NCBI GenBank assembly: GCA_030656615.1
Contig: JAUSOY010000070.1
Span: forward strand, 1 to 64,000
Source of the DNA: Bacteroidales bacterium
GTDB lineage: Bacteria > Bacteroidota > Bacteroidia > Bacteroidales > TTA-H9
Length of the DNA stretch: 64,000 bases
Direction of reading: 5' to 3'
The notes under the pieces are model-generated. The model was not told the DNA's origin and did not search any database. It saw only the letters and a list, made by a program, of their open reading frames with translations. Every line of letters starts with the position of its first letter. Position 1 is the stretch's first letter. The position numbers and the translations under genes are program-made. Below are positions 19,427-27,286 of the stretch, piece by piece.

Positions 19427-19987
19427 TTAATTATTTTTTTTCTCCAGTTCTTCCATTAGCAGTATGCGTGCAAAAACGGCATAATTAATAATGTCGAGAT
19501 AATTGGCATCAAGACCTTCCGAAACTTCAGTTTTTCCGGCATTATTCTCTATTTGCTTAATACGTAATAGTTTCATCAATATAATATCAGTAAGTGAACT
19601 GACTCGCATTTCGCGCCATGCTTCTGAATAATCATGATTTTTATCAGACATCAAATTCTGTGCTTCCTGAGCATGTTTTTTATACAGACGCTCGGTTTCG
19701 ATGGCATCCAGATTTAATGGTTCACTGCTTCCCAGTTCGAGCTGAATCAGCGCCATAATCGAATAATTAATGATGCCGGTAAACTCGGGTTCTATGCCTT
19801 CGGCAATGCGCTGATTTTTCTTTTCCTGAATGCTGCGGATGCGTTGTGCCTTAATAAAAATCTGATCGGTCAGGGATGATGGGCGTAGTATTCGCCATGC
19901 CGTTCCATAATCTTTCATTTTGACCATGAATACTTCACGGCAAGCGTCAATAATATGCTTGTATTGCGAATTGGTTTGTTGAGCCAT
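19427..19987 (-). CDS. DUF1599 domain protein
   Basis: The 186-residue protein contains two copies of one motif: KMKDYGTAWRILRPSSLTDQIFIKAQRIRSIQ (residues about 23-55) and DKNHDYSEAWREMRVSSLTDIILMKLLRIKQIE (about 113-145). The repeated DYxxAWRxxRxSSLTDxIxxKxxRI pattern is the DUF1599 signature, a family linked to nucleotide-modification or MazG-like helical folds. Its reaction is unknown. It is divergent from folP across 40 bp and heads the DUF1599-DoxX-GNAT operon, an arrangement common in Bacteroidota. Confidence 0.85.
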   Translation of the reverse strand: MAQQTNSQYKHIIDACREVFMVKMKDYGTAWRILRPSSLTDQIFIKAQRIRSIQEKKNQRIAEGIEPEFTGIINYSIMALIQLELGSSEPLNLDAIETERLYKKHAQEAQNLMSDKNHDYSEAWREMRVSSLTDIILMKLLRIKQIENNAGKTEVSEGLDANYLDIINYAVFARILLMEELEKKNN

Positions 19988-20027
19988 GATTGATTAATTT
20001 CGCTTCTGATAATTTGCTTTAATAAAT

Positions 20028-20903
20028 ATGAATACTGCCGGTAAAGTTAGCAATACTTTAGAAGATTTCTGGAAAACAGCCTCTGGAAAATCGCTCAATA
20101 CAGGTCGCCCATTGGTGATGGGCATTATAAACCTCACGCCTGATTCGTTTTATGAGAATAGCAGGGCAGAAGTGGGTGATGATTTTATCCATCGCGTAGG
20201 AAAGATGCTGGAAGATGGCATGGATATTCTTGATATTGGTGCCGTTTCTACTCGTCCGGGCTCCGAGGATCCTGGTTTGCAGGCCGAAATGGATCGACTT
20301 TTACCAGCATTGTCGCTGCTTAGGAAATGTTTTCCGGAATTGTGCATTTCGGTAGATACTTTTCGGGCTGACGTGGCCGGGGAAGCCTTGCGAATTGGCG
20401 TATCCGCTATCAATGATATCAGTGCGGGAGGCGATGATGATCAAATGCTGAAGGTGATAGCCGGCCATAATGTTCCATACATCATGATGCATAAGCAGGG
20501 AATGCCAGCGCAAATGCAGGAGAAACCCCATTATGATGATGTATTGCTTGATATTTCAGAATTCTTTAGGCTGAAAATCGAAAAATTCAACGCCTTCGGT
20601 ATAAAAAAAATCATTCTTGACCCGGGTTTTGGTTTTGGTAAAACACTTGAACATAATTATCAGTTGCTGGCCGGGCTGTCGCATTTTAAAAGTTTTGGAT
20701 ATCCGATACTGGCCGGAATTTCCCGTAAATCGATGTTATACCGTTTGTTGGATATTACACCAGAAGAAGCCATGAATGCTTCCTCGGTAGCCAATACATT
20801 GGCGCTTTATGGTGGAGCAGATATTTTGCGCGTGCATGATGTAAAACAAGCCCGGGAGGTTGTGGAAATATTTTCGATGTATAAAAGGTTTTTGCACGAC
20901 TGA
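20028..20903 (+). CDS. folP: Dihydropteroate synthase
   Basis: Joins para-aminobenzoate to hydroxymethyl-dihydropterin diphosphate in folate synthesis; the target of sulfonamides. The 291-residue TIM barrel shows VMGIINLTPDSFYENSR (phosphate and substrate loop), DIGAVSTRPGSEDPG (loop 2), SVDTFRADV, AINDISAG, ILDPGFGFGKTLEHN (pterin-binding Asp and Lys region) and GISRKSMLYRLL near the end. The N-terminal 30 residues lack family motifs. cdaA follows 51 bp later with its own promoter-like element. Confidence 0.96.
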   Translation: MNTAGKVSNTLEDFWKTASGKSLNTGRPLVMGIINLTPDSFYENSRAEVGDDFIHRVGKMLEDGMDILDIGAVSTRPGSEDPGLQAEMDRLLPALSLLRKCFPELCISVDTFRADVAGEALRIGVSAINDISAGGDDDQMLKVIAGHNVPYIMMHKQGMPAQMQEKPHYDDVLLDISEFFRLKIEKFNAFGIKKIILDPGFGFGKTLEHNYQLLAGLSHFKSFGYPILAGISRKSMLYRLLDITPEEAMNASSVANTLALYGGADILRVHDVKQAREVVEIFSMYKRFLHD

Positions 20904-20919
20904 TATTTCTTTACCTTTG
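20891..20919 (+). promoter_or_regulatory. Promoter for cdaA
   Basis: TTTG at 20891-20894 and TACCTTTG at 20912-20919, with a 17-bp gap, fit the Bacteroidota -33/-7 pattern. The -33 element lies inside the end of folP. Confidence 0.5.
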
Positions 20920-20954
20920 GTTTCCGACATATTAATTAATGAATATTTTGTCTG

Positions 20955-21746
20955 ATGATGTTTCTGACAGCAATTCTTGGACTCCGCTGGATCGATTTTA
21001 TTGATATTGTGCTCGTTGCACTCCTGATGTACGAATTGTATAATCTGGTTAAAGGCACAGGTGCCATCAATATTTTTATTGGTATCGTAGCGGTATTTCT
21101 GCTTCATAAAGTTGTAAATGCACTGGAAATGTCCTTATTGAGCGAAATTCTAGGCGCCTTTATCAGTGTTGGTTTTATTGCCTTGATTGTAGTCTTTCAG
21201 CCTGAAATCCGGCAATTTTTACTGATGTTGGGTACTCCCTCATTTATGTCGGGGAAGAAAAGACGATTTTTATTCTGGCGATTACCTGTAGCGGGCGGCG
21301 AAGGACTCGAAATCGATCCCATCATCCATTCCGTACAGCGTATGGCTATTAATAATGTCGGAGCACTGATTGTTATTGCCCGACGTCATGAACTGGCCGA
21401 ATTTGCTTCCACTGGTGAGCATTTGGATGCACGCATTTCCGATCAGCTCATCGAAACGATCTTTTTCAAAAACAGTCCACTGCACGATGGTGCTGCTATT
21501 ATTTTAAACAATAAGATTATCGCAGCGCGCTGCATACTTCCGGTTTCGGGTACCCATAAAATTTCGGTGACTCTTGGACTGCGTCATCGGGCAGCCTTGG
21601 GAATCACCGAAAAAACGGACGCAATTGCCGTGGTGGTTTCTGAAGAAACCGGTGAAATAAGCTATTGTATGGGAGGAACGCTTGTTACGAATGTAAAGCC
21701 CTTCCAGTTGAAAAACTTCCTCGAAAAAGAATTTATTCCTTCGTAG
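20955..21746 (+). CDS. cdaA: Diadenylate cyclase (c-di-AMP synthase) CdaA
   Basis: Makes cyclic di-AMP from two ATP. The 263 residues begin with three membrane helices (to about 80), the CdaA topology. The DAC domain follows, with the catalytic DGA motif in SPLHDGAAIIL and the RHR motif in GLRHRAALGITEKTDAIAVVVSEETGEIS. Both motifs are intact, so activity is expected. c-di-AMP usually controls potassium and osmolyte uptake and wall integrity. The last 14 bp overlap the convergent TPR-lipoprotein gene. No c-di-AMP phosphodiesterase lies nearby. A second Met one codon later is an equally good start. Confidence 0.94.
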   Translation: MMFLTAILGLRWIDFIDIVLVALLMYELYNLVKGTGAINIFIGIVAVFLLHKVVNALEMSLLSEILGAFISVGFIALIVVFQPEIRQFLLMLGTPSFMSGKKRRFLFWRLPVAGGEGLEIDPIIHSVQRMAINNVGALIVIARRHELAEFASTGEHLDARISDQLIETIFFKNSPLHDGAAIILNNKIIAARCILPVSGTHKISVTLGLRHRAALGITEKTDAIAVVVSEETGEISYCMGGTLVTNVKPFQLKNFLEKEFIPS

Positions 21747-22263
21747 GCTCCGCGTTTTTCAGAATTGTTTCGAGAATTTCCTCATTTGATTTTCCGAGGT
21801 ATAGAAGAGCCATCTGCGCATCATCGGCAAATTCGTGGGTCGGATATTTTTCGATGAATTCTGTGTAAATAATTCTGGCTTTGTTAATGCGTTGTAGGTA
21901 AGCATCGTAGACATAGGCTTTCATAAACATACAATCGGCATTCTTACCAAATCCAGGATAAGTTGCCGGAATGGTATCATATAAAGCAATGGCTTTATTA
22001 TATTCCTGAAGATAGCAATTTAGCTCGGCTGCTTTGAAAAGATGAGATGCATTCAGGGTATCTTCCGGAAATTTTGTGAAGTAATTACTATAAAGATCCA
22101 GAAGTTTTTGTACTTCCTGTTTATCAGGAATAGCGCCTTTGTCACCAAATACCGTTTCTTCGGCTATCCCGATTTCTTCATTAATTTTTGATTTCTCGTT
22201 GGTACACGAAGAGATTAATATGGCAACAGATGCCACAATTACATAAAGTTTTCTAGTGTTCAT
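21733..22263 (-). CDS. TPR-like lipoprotein
   Basis: The 176 residues start with a lipobox (ISSC, Cys 20). The mature part is helical with tetratricopeptide-like pairs: VQKLLDLYSNYFTKFPEDTLNASHLFKAAELN, EYNKAIALYDTIPATYPGFGKNADCMFMKAYVYD and NKARIIYTEFIEKYPTHEFADDAQMALLYLG, resembling the short repeats of BamD-like outer-membrane proteins. A scaffold role at the envelope is likely; the partner is unknown. It starts 11 bp after def ends, in the ruvX-def operon, and its 3' end overlaps cdaA by 14 bp. Confidence 0.75.
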   Translation of the reverse strand: MNTRKLYVIVASVAILISSCTNEKSKINEEIGIAEETVFGDKGAIPDKQEVQKLLDLYSNYFTKFPEDTLNASHLFKAAELNCYLQEYNKAIALYDTIPATYPGFGKNADCMFMKAYVYDAYLQRINKARIIYTEFIEKYPTHEFADDAQMALLYLGKSNEEILETILKNAEPTKE

Positions 22264-22274
22264 CTTGCTTAAAT

Positions 22275-22847
22275 TTATCGGTTGCTTTTTTTTCTTAATG
22301 GGAAAATCATTCTGTAATCGACTTTAATATCGCCTTTGGATATATCGGCCAGCTTGCCTTTTAGCAGTATTTTACGGATGTTCGACAATAGATCGGTAAA
22401 AAGTATTCCTTCCAGATGGTCATATTCATGCTGAATAACTCGTGCGATTACACCATCAAACCATTGTTCATGTTCTGTAAAATCCTCATCATGCCAGCGC
22501 ATAAGCAAACGTGGCTTGCGCAATACGGTCTCGTTAATATCGGGAATACTCAGGCAGCCTTCGCTGTACGACCACTCTTCGCCTTCTTCTTTTATAATTT
22601 GCGCATTGATAAAGGTCTTTTTAAAATCTTTTACTTCCGGATATTTTTCTGAAAGTGCTGTAGCGTCAATCACGAAAATCCGGATGGATTTGTTAATCTG
22701 AGGAGCCGCCAAGCCAATTCCATCAGTAACATACATCGTCTCCCATAAGTCGTCGATAAATTTCTTTAAATCGGGATAGTCGGGACTAATGTCTTCGGCT
22801 TTTTTTCGTAATCCTGGATGACCGTAAGCTATTATCGGATAAATCAT
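22275..22847 (-). CDS. def: Peptide deformylase
   Basis: Removes the N-formyl group from new proteins using a metal ion. The 190 residues carry all three motifs: GIGLAAPQ (motif 1), EGCLSIPD (motif 2, metal Cys) and QHEYDHLEG (motif 3, HExxH-type metal ligands and catalytic Glu). The start codon overlaps the ruvX stop by 1 bp, so the two are translationally coupled. Confidence 0.96.
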   Translation of the reverse strand: MIYPIIAYGHPGLRKKAEDISPDYPDLKKFIDDLWETMYVTDGIGLAAPQINKSIRIFVIDATALSEKYPEVKDFKKTFINAQIIKEEGEEWSYSEGCLSIPDINETVLRKPRLLMRWHDEDFTEHEQWFDGVIARVIQHEYDHLEGILFTDLLSNIRKILLKGKLADISKGDIKVDYRMIFPLRKKSNR

Positions 22848-23281
22848 TAATTTCTGTTGTTGGTTTTTATTTCCCGGGCTTCCATGAACGACTGCAACAA
22901 GATGGTAGCACTGACCCGGTCGGCTATACTCTTGTCTTGCCGGGCTTTTTTACCGATCCCGGACTGAAGAATGGTTTGTTTTGCAATTACCGATGTGAAT
23001 CGCTCATCAAAACGCTCGATTCGCATCTCCGGGTAGGTTTTTCTTAATTTATTCACGAATGGATTGATAAATCGTGCGGCATCGGATGCTTCATTTGATA
23101 GCGTACGAGGTTCACCAACCACGATAATATCCACCGTATTTGCTGAAAGATACTGAGCTATCCATTCAAAAATGTCTTTAACATGAACGGTTTCCAATGA
23201 ACCCGCTATTAATTGCAGTTCATCGCTCACCGCCAGCCCGACACGCTTCTGTCCGTAATCTATTGCAAGTATTCTACCCAT
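22847..23281 (-). CDS. ruvX: RuvX/YqgF putative Holliday-junction resolvase / pre-16S nuclease
   Basis: I start at the ATG at 23281 (MGRILAIDYGQKRVGLAVSDE, 144 residues, the family's size). A longer frame reaching 23434 has no family similarity and would run over the dapD promoter. RNase-H-fold features are DYGQKRVGLAVSD, VVGEPRTLSNE, RFDERFTSVIA and DRVSATILLQSF with the last acidic residue. The family processes the 5' end of 16S rRNA in E. coli. The stop overlaps def by 1 bp. Confidence 0.9.
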   Translation of the reverse strand: MGRILAIDYGQKRVGLAVSDELQLIAGSLETVHVKDIFEWIAQYLSANTVDIIVVGEPRTLSNEASDAARFINPFVNKLRKTYPEMRIERFDERFTSVIAKQTILQSGIGKKARQDKSIADRVSATILLQSFMEAREIKTNNRN

Positions 23282-23388
23282 AATTGAGACTGCAAAAATA
23301 ATGCTTTTACTTGTAAGCTTTGTTTTCTGATTGTCTTGTTTGTAATGATTTTTTATCAAAGCCTCTTTAAGCATCATCGGTAGGTGGC

Positions 23389-23417
23389 TTGAGATTCGGT
23401 ATAGTATTGTATTTTTG
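23389..23417 (+). promoter_or_regulatory. Promoter for dapD
   Basis: TTG (23389-23391), 18-bp gap, TATTTTTG (23410-23417) followed by C. The same 18-bp spacing is seen before rplS. The -7 box covers an in-frame upstream ATG at 23415, so the dapD start must be the later ATG at 23433. Confidence 0.65.
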
Positions 23418-23432
23418 CATAAAACAACCACC

Positions 23433-24248
23433 ATGGAGCATCATCGATCGTTAATACTTAAGGCCTGGGAAGATAGATCCCTTTTAAATCAAACGGACAT
23501 TATCGATGCCATTCAGCAGGTCATTGCTGCTTTGGATGCCGGCCGGATTCGGGTCGCTGAAAAGATTGAAGGAGAATGGCAGGTAAACGAATGGATAAAA
23601 AAAGCAGTTTTATTGTATTTTCCGATTTGCAAGATGGAAGTTACAGAAGCGGGAATTCTTGAGTTTCATGATAAAATTCCATTGAAAAGAAATTATGGAA
23701 AGCTTGGAATACGTGTAGTACCTCATGCCGTTTCGCGATTCGGTTCATATATCGCTCCCGGAGTTGTGCTGATGCCTTCCTATGTAAATATCGGTGCTTA
23801 TGTTGATTCGGGAACCATGGTCGATACCTGGGCTACCGTTGGATCTTGTGCACAAATTGGTAAGAATGTCCACCTGAGCGGTGGCGTTGGTATCGGTGGC
23901 GTTCTGGAACCTGTTCAGGCCAGCCCGGTTATTATCGAAGATGGTTGTTTTATTGGTTCACGCTGCATTGTTGTGGAGGGTGTTCATATTGGTGAAGAAG
24001 CCGTTTTGGGAGCCAATGTTGTACTGACCTCATCCACTAAAATATTTGATGTAAGTACCGAAAAAGAAATAATGTATACAGGATATATACCTCCCCGTTC
24101 GGTTGTTATTCCCGGTTCGGTGCCAAAAAAATTCTCTGCCGGAATATATCAGGTGCCTTGTGCCTTGATCATCGGCAAACGGAAACCTTCAACCGATCTT
24201 AAAACATCACTCAACGAAACTCTGCGCGAATTTGATGTGGCCGTCTAA
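23433..24248 (+). CDS. dapD: Tetrahydrodipicolinate N-succinyltransferase
   Basis: Succinylates tetrahydrodipicolinate in the succinylase route to meso-diaminopimelate and lysine. The 271 residues have an N-terminal helical domain (to about 100) and then a left-handed beta-helix of hexapeptide repeats (VLMPSYVNIGAYVDSG through GVHIGEEAVLGANVVLTSSTKIFDV), with the family's MVDTWATVGSCAQIGKNVHLSGGVGIGGVLEP. The end, DLKTSLNETLREFDVAV, is normal. The start is set by the promoter (see previous entry). The next gene overlaps its 3' end by about 17 bp. dapF lies at 51924-52715. Confidence 0.95.
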   Translation: MEHHRSLILKAWEDRSLLNQTDIIDAIQQVIAALDAGRIRVAEKIEGEWQVNEWIKKAVLLYFPICKMEVTEAGILEFHDKIPLKRNYGKLGIRVVPHAVSRFGSYIAPGVVLMPSYVNIGAYVDSGTMVDTWATVGSCAQIGKNVHLSGGVGIGGVLEPVQASPVIIEDGCFIGSRCIVVEGVHIGEEAVLGANVVLTSSTKIFDVSTEKEIMYTGYIPPRSVVIPGSVPKKFSAGIYQVPCALIIGKRKPSTDLKTSLNETLREFDVAV

Positions 24249-25272
24249 TTTCAATACAAGAAACTTGAAAAGTGTACTTATCATACAAACGGCATCCATG
24301 GGCGATGTTATCTTGTCAACGGGATTATTGGAGAGCATTCACAAGGCTTATCCTGATGTGCAAATCGATATTCTGATAAAGCAGGGCTATGAAAGTTTAT
24401 TCGAAGGGCATCCTTTTATCCGCTGGGTATATGTATGGGATAAAAAAGCTAAGAAATATAAAAACCTATTGGCCTTGTTATTTACCATTCGGAACAATCG
24501 GTATGATTGGGTGGTAAATCTTCAACGCTTTGCTTCCACAGGTTTGCTGACGGCCTTTAGCAGAGCCGAAGTCAGTTCGGGTTTTAATAAAAATCCTTTC
24601 TCGGTATTCTTCACCCATCGCATCCGGCATACCATCAAACGTGGCGATGTACATGAAATACAACGGAATTTCCGCTTAATTGCAGCCATGTCGGGCGTGG
24701 AATTATCGAATCCGCGACTATATCCCACGGTTCAATCGTATGCAAGACTCTTGCAATATAAAACCCAAGCCTATATTTGTGTGGCTCCAGCCAGCCTGTG
24801 GTATACAAAACAGTATCCAGTCGGGAAATGGATTGAATTTATTAATGCCATTTCTCCCGATTTTTTCGTATATTTATTGGGTTCAACACAGGAAGTTTCT
24901 TTGTGCGATGAAATTGCCCGACAATCGACCCGAATCAATGTGATGAATCTTGCCGGAAAGCTGAGTTTGTTGGATGTAGCAGCGCTGATGCGTGATGCCA
25001 TAATGAATTACGTAAACGATTCGGCACCCATGCATCTGGCATCATCGGTTAATGCGCCAACCACTGCTGTGTTTTGCTCAACAATCCCTGCTTTTGGATT
25101 TGGCCCTCTTTCGGATGTGTCGTATATTATTCAGAATAAAGAAGCCCTGTTATGCCGTCCTTGTGGATTGCACGGACATATGGCTTGTCCCGAAAAGCAT
25201 TTCGACTGTGCCAATGGAATAAGGAAGGAACAATTGCTCAATACCCTAGAAACCAATGAAAATGAATTATGA
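24232..25272 (+). CDS. Glycosyltransferase family 9 (heptosyltransferase-like)
   Basis: The 346-residue GT-B enzyme is related to the ADP-heptose:LPS heptosyltransferases. Features: SVLIIQTASMGDVILSTGLLESI at the N-terminus (donor-side Gly/Asp loop), VNLQRFASTGLLTAF, VAPASLWYTKQYPVGKWIEFI, and MNYVNDSAPMHLASSVNAPTTAVF near the end, the family's NDSGxxHlA motif with SAP in place of SGP. Cys residues at LCRPCGLHGHMACPEKHFDC match the C-rich tail of this family. It probably adds a sugar to lipopolysaccharide core. The start overlaps dapD; a TTG at 24265 just before KSVLIIQ is an alternative. Its 3' end overlaps tsaC by 17 bp. Confidence 0.88.
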   Translation: MMWPSNFNTRNLKSVLIIQTASMGDVILSTGLLESIHKAYPDVQIDILIKQGYESLFEGHPFIRWVYVWDKKAKKYKNLLALLFTIRNNRYDWVVNLQRFASTGLLTAFSRAEVSSGFNKNPFSVFFTHRIRHTIKRGDVHEIQRNFRLIAAMSGVELSNPRLYPTVQSYARLLQYKTQAYICVAPASLWYTKQYPVGKWIEFINAISPDFFVYLLGSTQEVSLCDEIARQSTRINVMNLAGKLSLLDVAALMRDAIMNYVNDSAPMHLASSVNAPTTAVFCSTIPAFGFGPLSDVSYIIQNKEALLCRPCGLHGHMACPEKHFDCANGIRKEQLLNTLETNENEL

Positions 25273-25831
25273 GGATGACATTAGGGAAGCCGTAAAAGCA
25301 ATAAAAAATGGCGGCGTTATTTTGTATCCCACCGATACCATTTGGGGTATTGGATGTGATGCCACCAATGCAAAGGCGGTCGAAAAGGTTTATGCTGCCA
25401 AACATCGCACCGATGGTAAATCGTTGATAATACTCGTCGAAAATGCGGAAATGCTCTTGAAGTATGTCGATTCCGTCCCCCCAACTTCCCTCGATCTGAT
25501 ACTTTCTTATCAGAAGCCCCTCACCGTTATTTATCCACGTTCGAAGAATTTGCCCCGTAATTTACCCGGTACCGATGGAAGTATTGCTATACGAATTCCG
25601 CGCACACAGTTTTGTATGGATTTATTGAAGTTGACCGGTAAACCCATTGTTTCAACCTCAGCCAATATTACCGGTGAACCTGCACCGGTAATGTATAGTA
25701 GAGTTTCGGAAGAAATCCGTGAGAGTGTTGCCTATGCTGTTTTTCATGGCCGTGATGAAATTCGTGAGGCTGTCCCGAGTACCATTATCCGCCTGTATAA
25801 TAATGGCGATTTTGAAACCATACGCGATTGA
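25256..25831 (+). CDS. tsaC: Threonylcarbamoyl-AMP synthase (YrdC/Sua5 type)
   Basis: Makes threonylcarbamoyl-AMP for the t6A37 tRNA modification. The 191 residues show the YrdC pattern: GGVILYPTDTIWGIGCDATN, VEKVYAAKHRTDGKSLIILV (K..R..K substrate motif), KPLTVIYPRSKNLP, GSIAIRIPRTQFCMDLL, and KPIVSTSANITGEPAP. This is the short form without the Sua5 tail. It is the third gene of the overlapping dapD-GT9-tsaC operon; a second ATG two codons in is an alternative start. Confidence 0.93.
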   Translation: MKMNYEDDIREAVKAIKNGGVILYPTDTIWGIGCDATNAKAVEKVYAAKHRTDGKSLIILVENAEMLLKYVDSVPPTSLDLILSYQKPLTVIYPRSKNLPRNLPGTDGSIAIRIPRTQFCMDLLKLTGKPIVSTSANITGEPAPVMYSRVSEEIRESVAYAVFHGRDEIREAVPSTIIRLYNNGDFETIRD

Positions 25832-26171
25832 GGGAAAGGATTTGAATAGTAAATAGTGAAATTACGAATTATCAATTACGAATTACGAGTATTCGAGTGA
25901 ATAGTGAATGGTGAAGGGCAGTAAATTCGCTGTTTAGCTTTCTAAAAGCCTTGTGTGGTTAAGACTACCAATTTGTGCCAAGCATTTTAATACACACAGC
26001 AATTGATTCTGGAAGAACCGGAATACCACTACCGATTTTGGATGAAGAAACCGATAAAACGCAACTTAAAAACTTTTTCTCAAAGGCTTGCGGGAATGAA
26101 AAGGGATTTTCTATATTTGATATTTAATGGAATTGAAGATTTGTATTGAATGAGTTTGTATAATTGAATAC
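25832..26171. repeat. Intergenic spacer with low-complexity repeats and a gene-tail fragment
   Basis: 340 bp. Positions 25860-25920 hold near-tandem AATTACGA/AATAGTGAAT words, common between Bacteroidota genes. From about 25979 an open frame without a start reads IHTAIDSGRTGIPLPIL and ends in a TAA near 26127; this is the C-terminal tail of some enzyme, followed by AT-rich sequence. A degenerate second copy lies at 27080-27190. Confidence 0.5.
26053..26160 (+). repeat. Flanking repeat, left copy (gene-tail fragment)
   Basis: About 108 bp that recurs imperfectly at 27080-27190. Shared blocks include GATAAAACG/GATAAACTG, TTTCTATATTTGATATTTAA, and GGAATTGAAGATTTGTATTG. In this copy the coding tail (FFSKACGNEKGFSIFDI then stop) is intact; the rest of the gene is absent. 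Confidence 0.65.
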
Positions 26172-26564
26172 ATGGATAAATTCCAAAATAAATTCCGAAT
26201 CGCTTCAGCAAGATGGCAAAATTGGGACTACCGATGGGCAGCCGCCTATTTTATTACCATTTGCACCCAAAATCGTGAACATTTTTTTGGCGAAATCGTC
26301 CAGTCAGGGCAGCCCCCGACGGAATGCAAAATGAATTTATCCCCCACTGGAATTATCGCCGATATTATATGGTACGAAATCTCACATCATGCGTATAATG
26401 TTGAATTGGGCGCATTTGTGGTGATGCCAAACCATATTCACGGTATTTTGATATTAAACAAAAATGGTGATCATGACGGTAATACGGATGGGAACAATAT
26501 CGATAATTGTACCCGTAATGATACCGATAATAATGCCGTTGGTACCGTATGTCCCGATGGTTCT

Positions 26565-26592
26565 GTAGGCCCAGGGCATGCCCTGGGCCTAC
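26565..26592. repeat. Perfect 28-bp palindrome inside the RAYT gene
   Basis: GTAGGCCCAGGGCA and its exact reverse complement, with no loop. ATGCCCTGGACCTAC at 26593-26607 repeats its right half with one mismatch. It codes for VGPGHALGLH. RAYT proteins act on REP hairpins, and this looks like such a hairpin captured in frame. Confidence 0.8.
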
Positions 26593-26612
26593 ATGCCCTG
26601 GACCTACGGATG

Positions 26613-26648
26613 ACGCCAACAACGCCAACAACGCCAACAACGCCAACA
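26613..26648 (+). repeat. Tandem 9-bp repeat, four copies
   Basis: ACGCCAACA repeated exactly four times without spacers, coding for Thr-Pro-Thr repeats inside the transposase. Copy number probably varies by slippage. Confidence 0.9.
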
Positions 26649-26888
26649 ATCGGACAAAAACGTTTTCAGAATATTGGTAAAAATTCTGTATCGTCCATTA
26701 TTGGTTCCTACAAATCGGCGGTTTCCAAACACGCCCACCGCCTGGGATTTGTTTTCGAATGGCAGCATCTCTTTCATGACCATGTTATTCGCGATGATGC
26801 AGAATACCAGCGTATTACAAAATATATTTTAACAAATCCTCAAAATTGGACCAACGATAAATTTATGAGGGGTTTCGATAAATTGTAG

Positions 26889-27286
26889 ACTCATGGGTAA
26901 TCGTGACTATTCTGTTTCCTTATTCCTGAAATTCATAAACCGTCCAACAGGCGGGAGTCCATTTATGAATACCGAGATGGTTGTTCTTTTTGTTCTAAAA
27001 ATTGTAATTCCCCCCCGGCTTGAGTGCCTTGGTAAGGGCTGGAATTCTGGTGCTGGTTTTTTTGTGGATAAAATTATGCGATAAACTGCTCTCTAAAAAG
27101 TTTTTTATCAGGGGCTTGCAGAAGGTGCAAAGGAATTTTCTATATTTGATATTTAAAGGAATTGAAGATTTGTATTGTATGAGTTGTGTATATTTTTTTG
27201 AAGCATATTGAATAGCAAAATATTGATTATTAATTTGTTATTGGAATTATTTATACCGACTCGTTACCATGCATTAAAAAACAGCA
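26889..27286. repeat. Spacer after the RAYT with right copy of the flanking repeat
   Basis: 398 bp without an intact gene. Positions 27080-27190 repeat 26053-26160 imperfectly; upstream of this the similarity continues weakly (ATTCTGGTGCTGG beside ATTCTGGAAGAACCGG) but the frame is broken. A short inverted pair TTTATGAAT / ATTCATAAA lies near 26930-26970. The remainder is AT-rich spacer. Confidence 0.55.

Larger units (their letters stand above)
26172..26888 (+). mobile_element. REP-associated tyrosine transposase (RAYT, Y1/IS200-like)
   Basis: A 238-residue single-strand DNA transposase of the TnpA-REP kind. It has the N-terminal RAYT start (YRWAAAYFITICTQNREHFFG), the HUH metal motif in MPNHIHGI (His 88, His 90), and the catalytic Tyr 180 in IIGSYKSAVSKHAHR. 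The C-terminus FEWQHLFHDHVIRDDAEYQRITKYILTNPQNW is typical. Residues 98-160 are a low-complexity insertion between the HUH and Tyr motifs. It is coded by a 28-bp palindrome and a 9-bp tandem repeat giving (TPT)n. The frame is intact, so it may be active. It stands alone, between two copies of a gene-tail repeat, consistent with past mobility. Confidence 0.85.

Noticed and set aside
23282-23434. N-terminal extension of ruvX
   Set aside because: No similarity to the family, and it would read through the dapD promoter; the ATG at 23281 gives the normal length.
26613-26648. Short regular repeats suggesting a CRISPR array
   Set aside because: Units are 9 bp, directly abutting, in frame in the transposase gene, with no spacers and no cas genes.
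26365-26649. Minus-strand reading frame of repeated Leu/Ala opposite the transposase
   Set aside because: It is the mirror of the palindrome and tandem repeat in the RAYT gene, low complexity, with no start signal.
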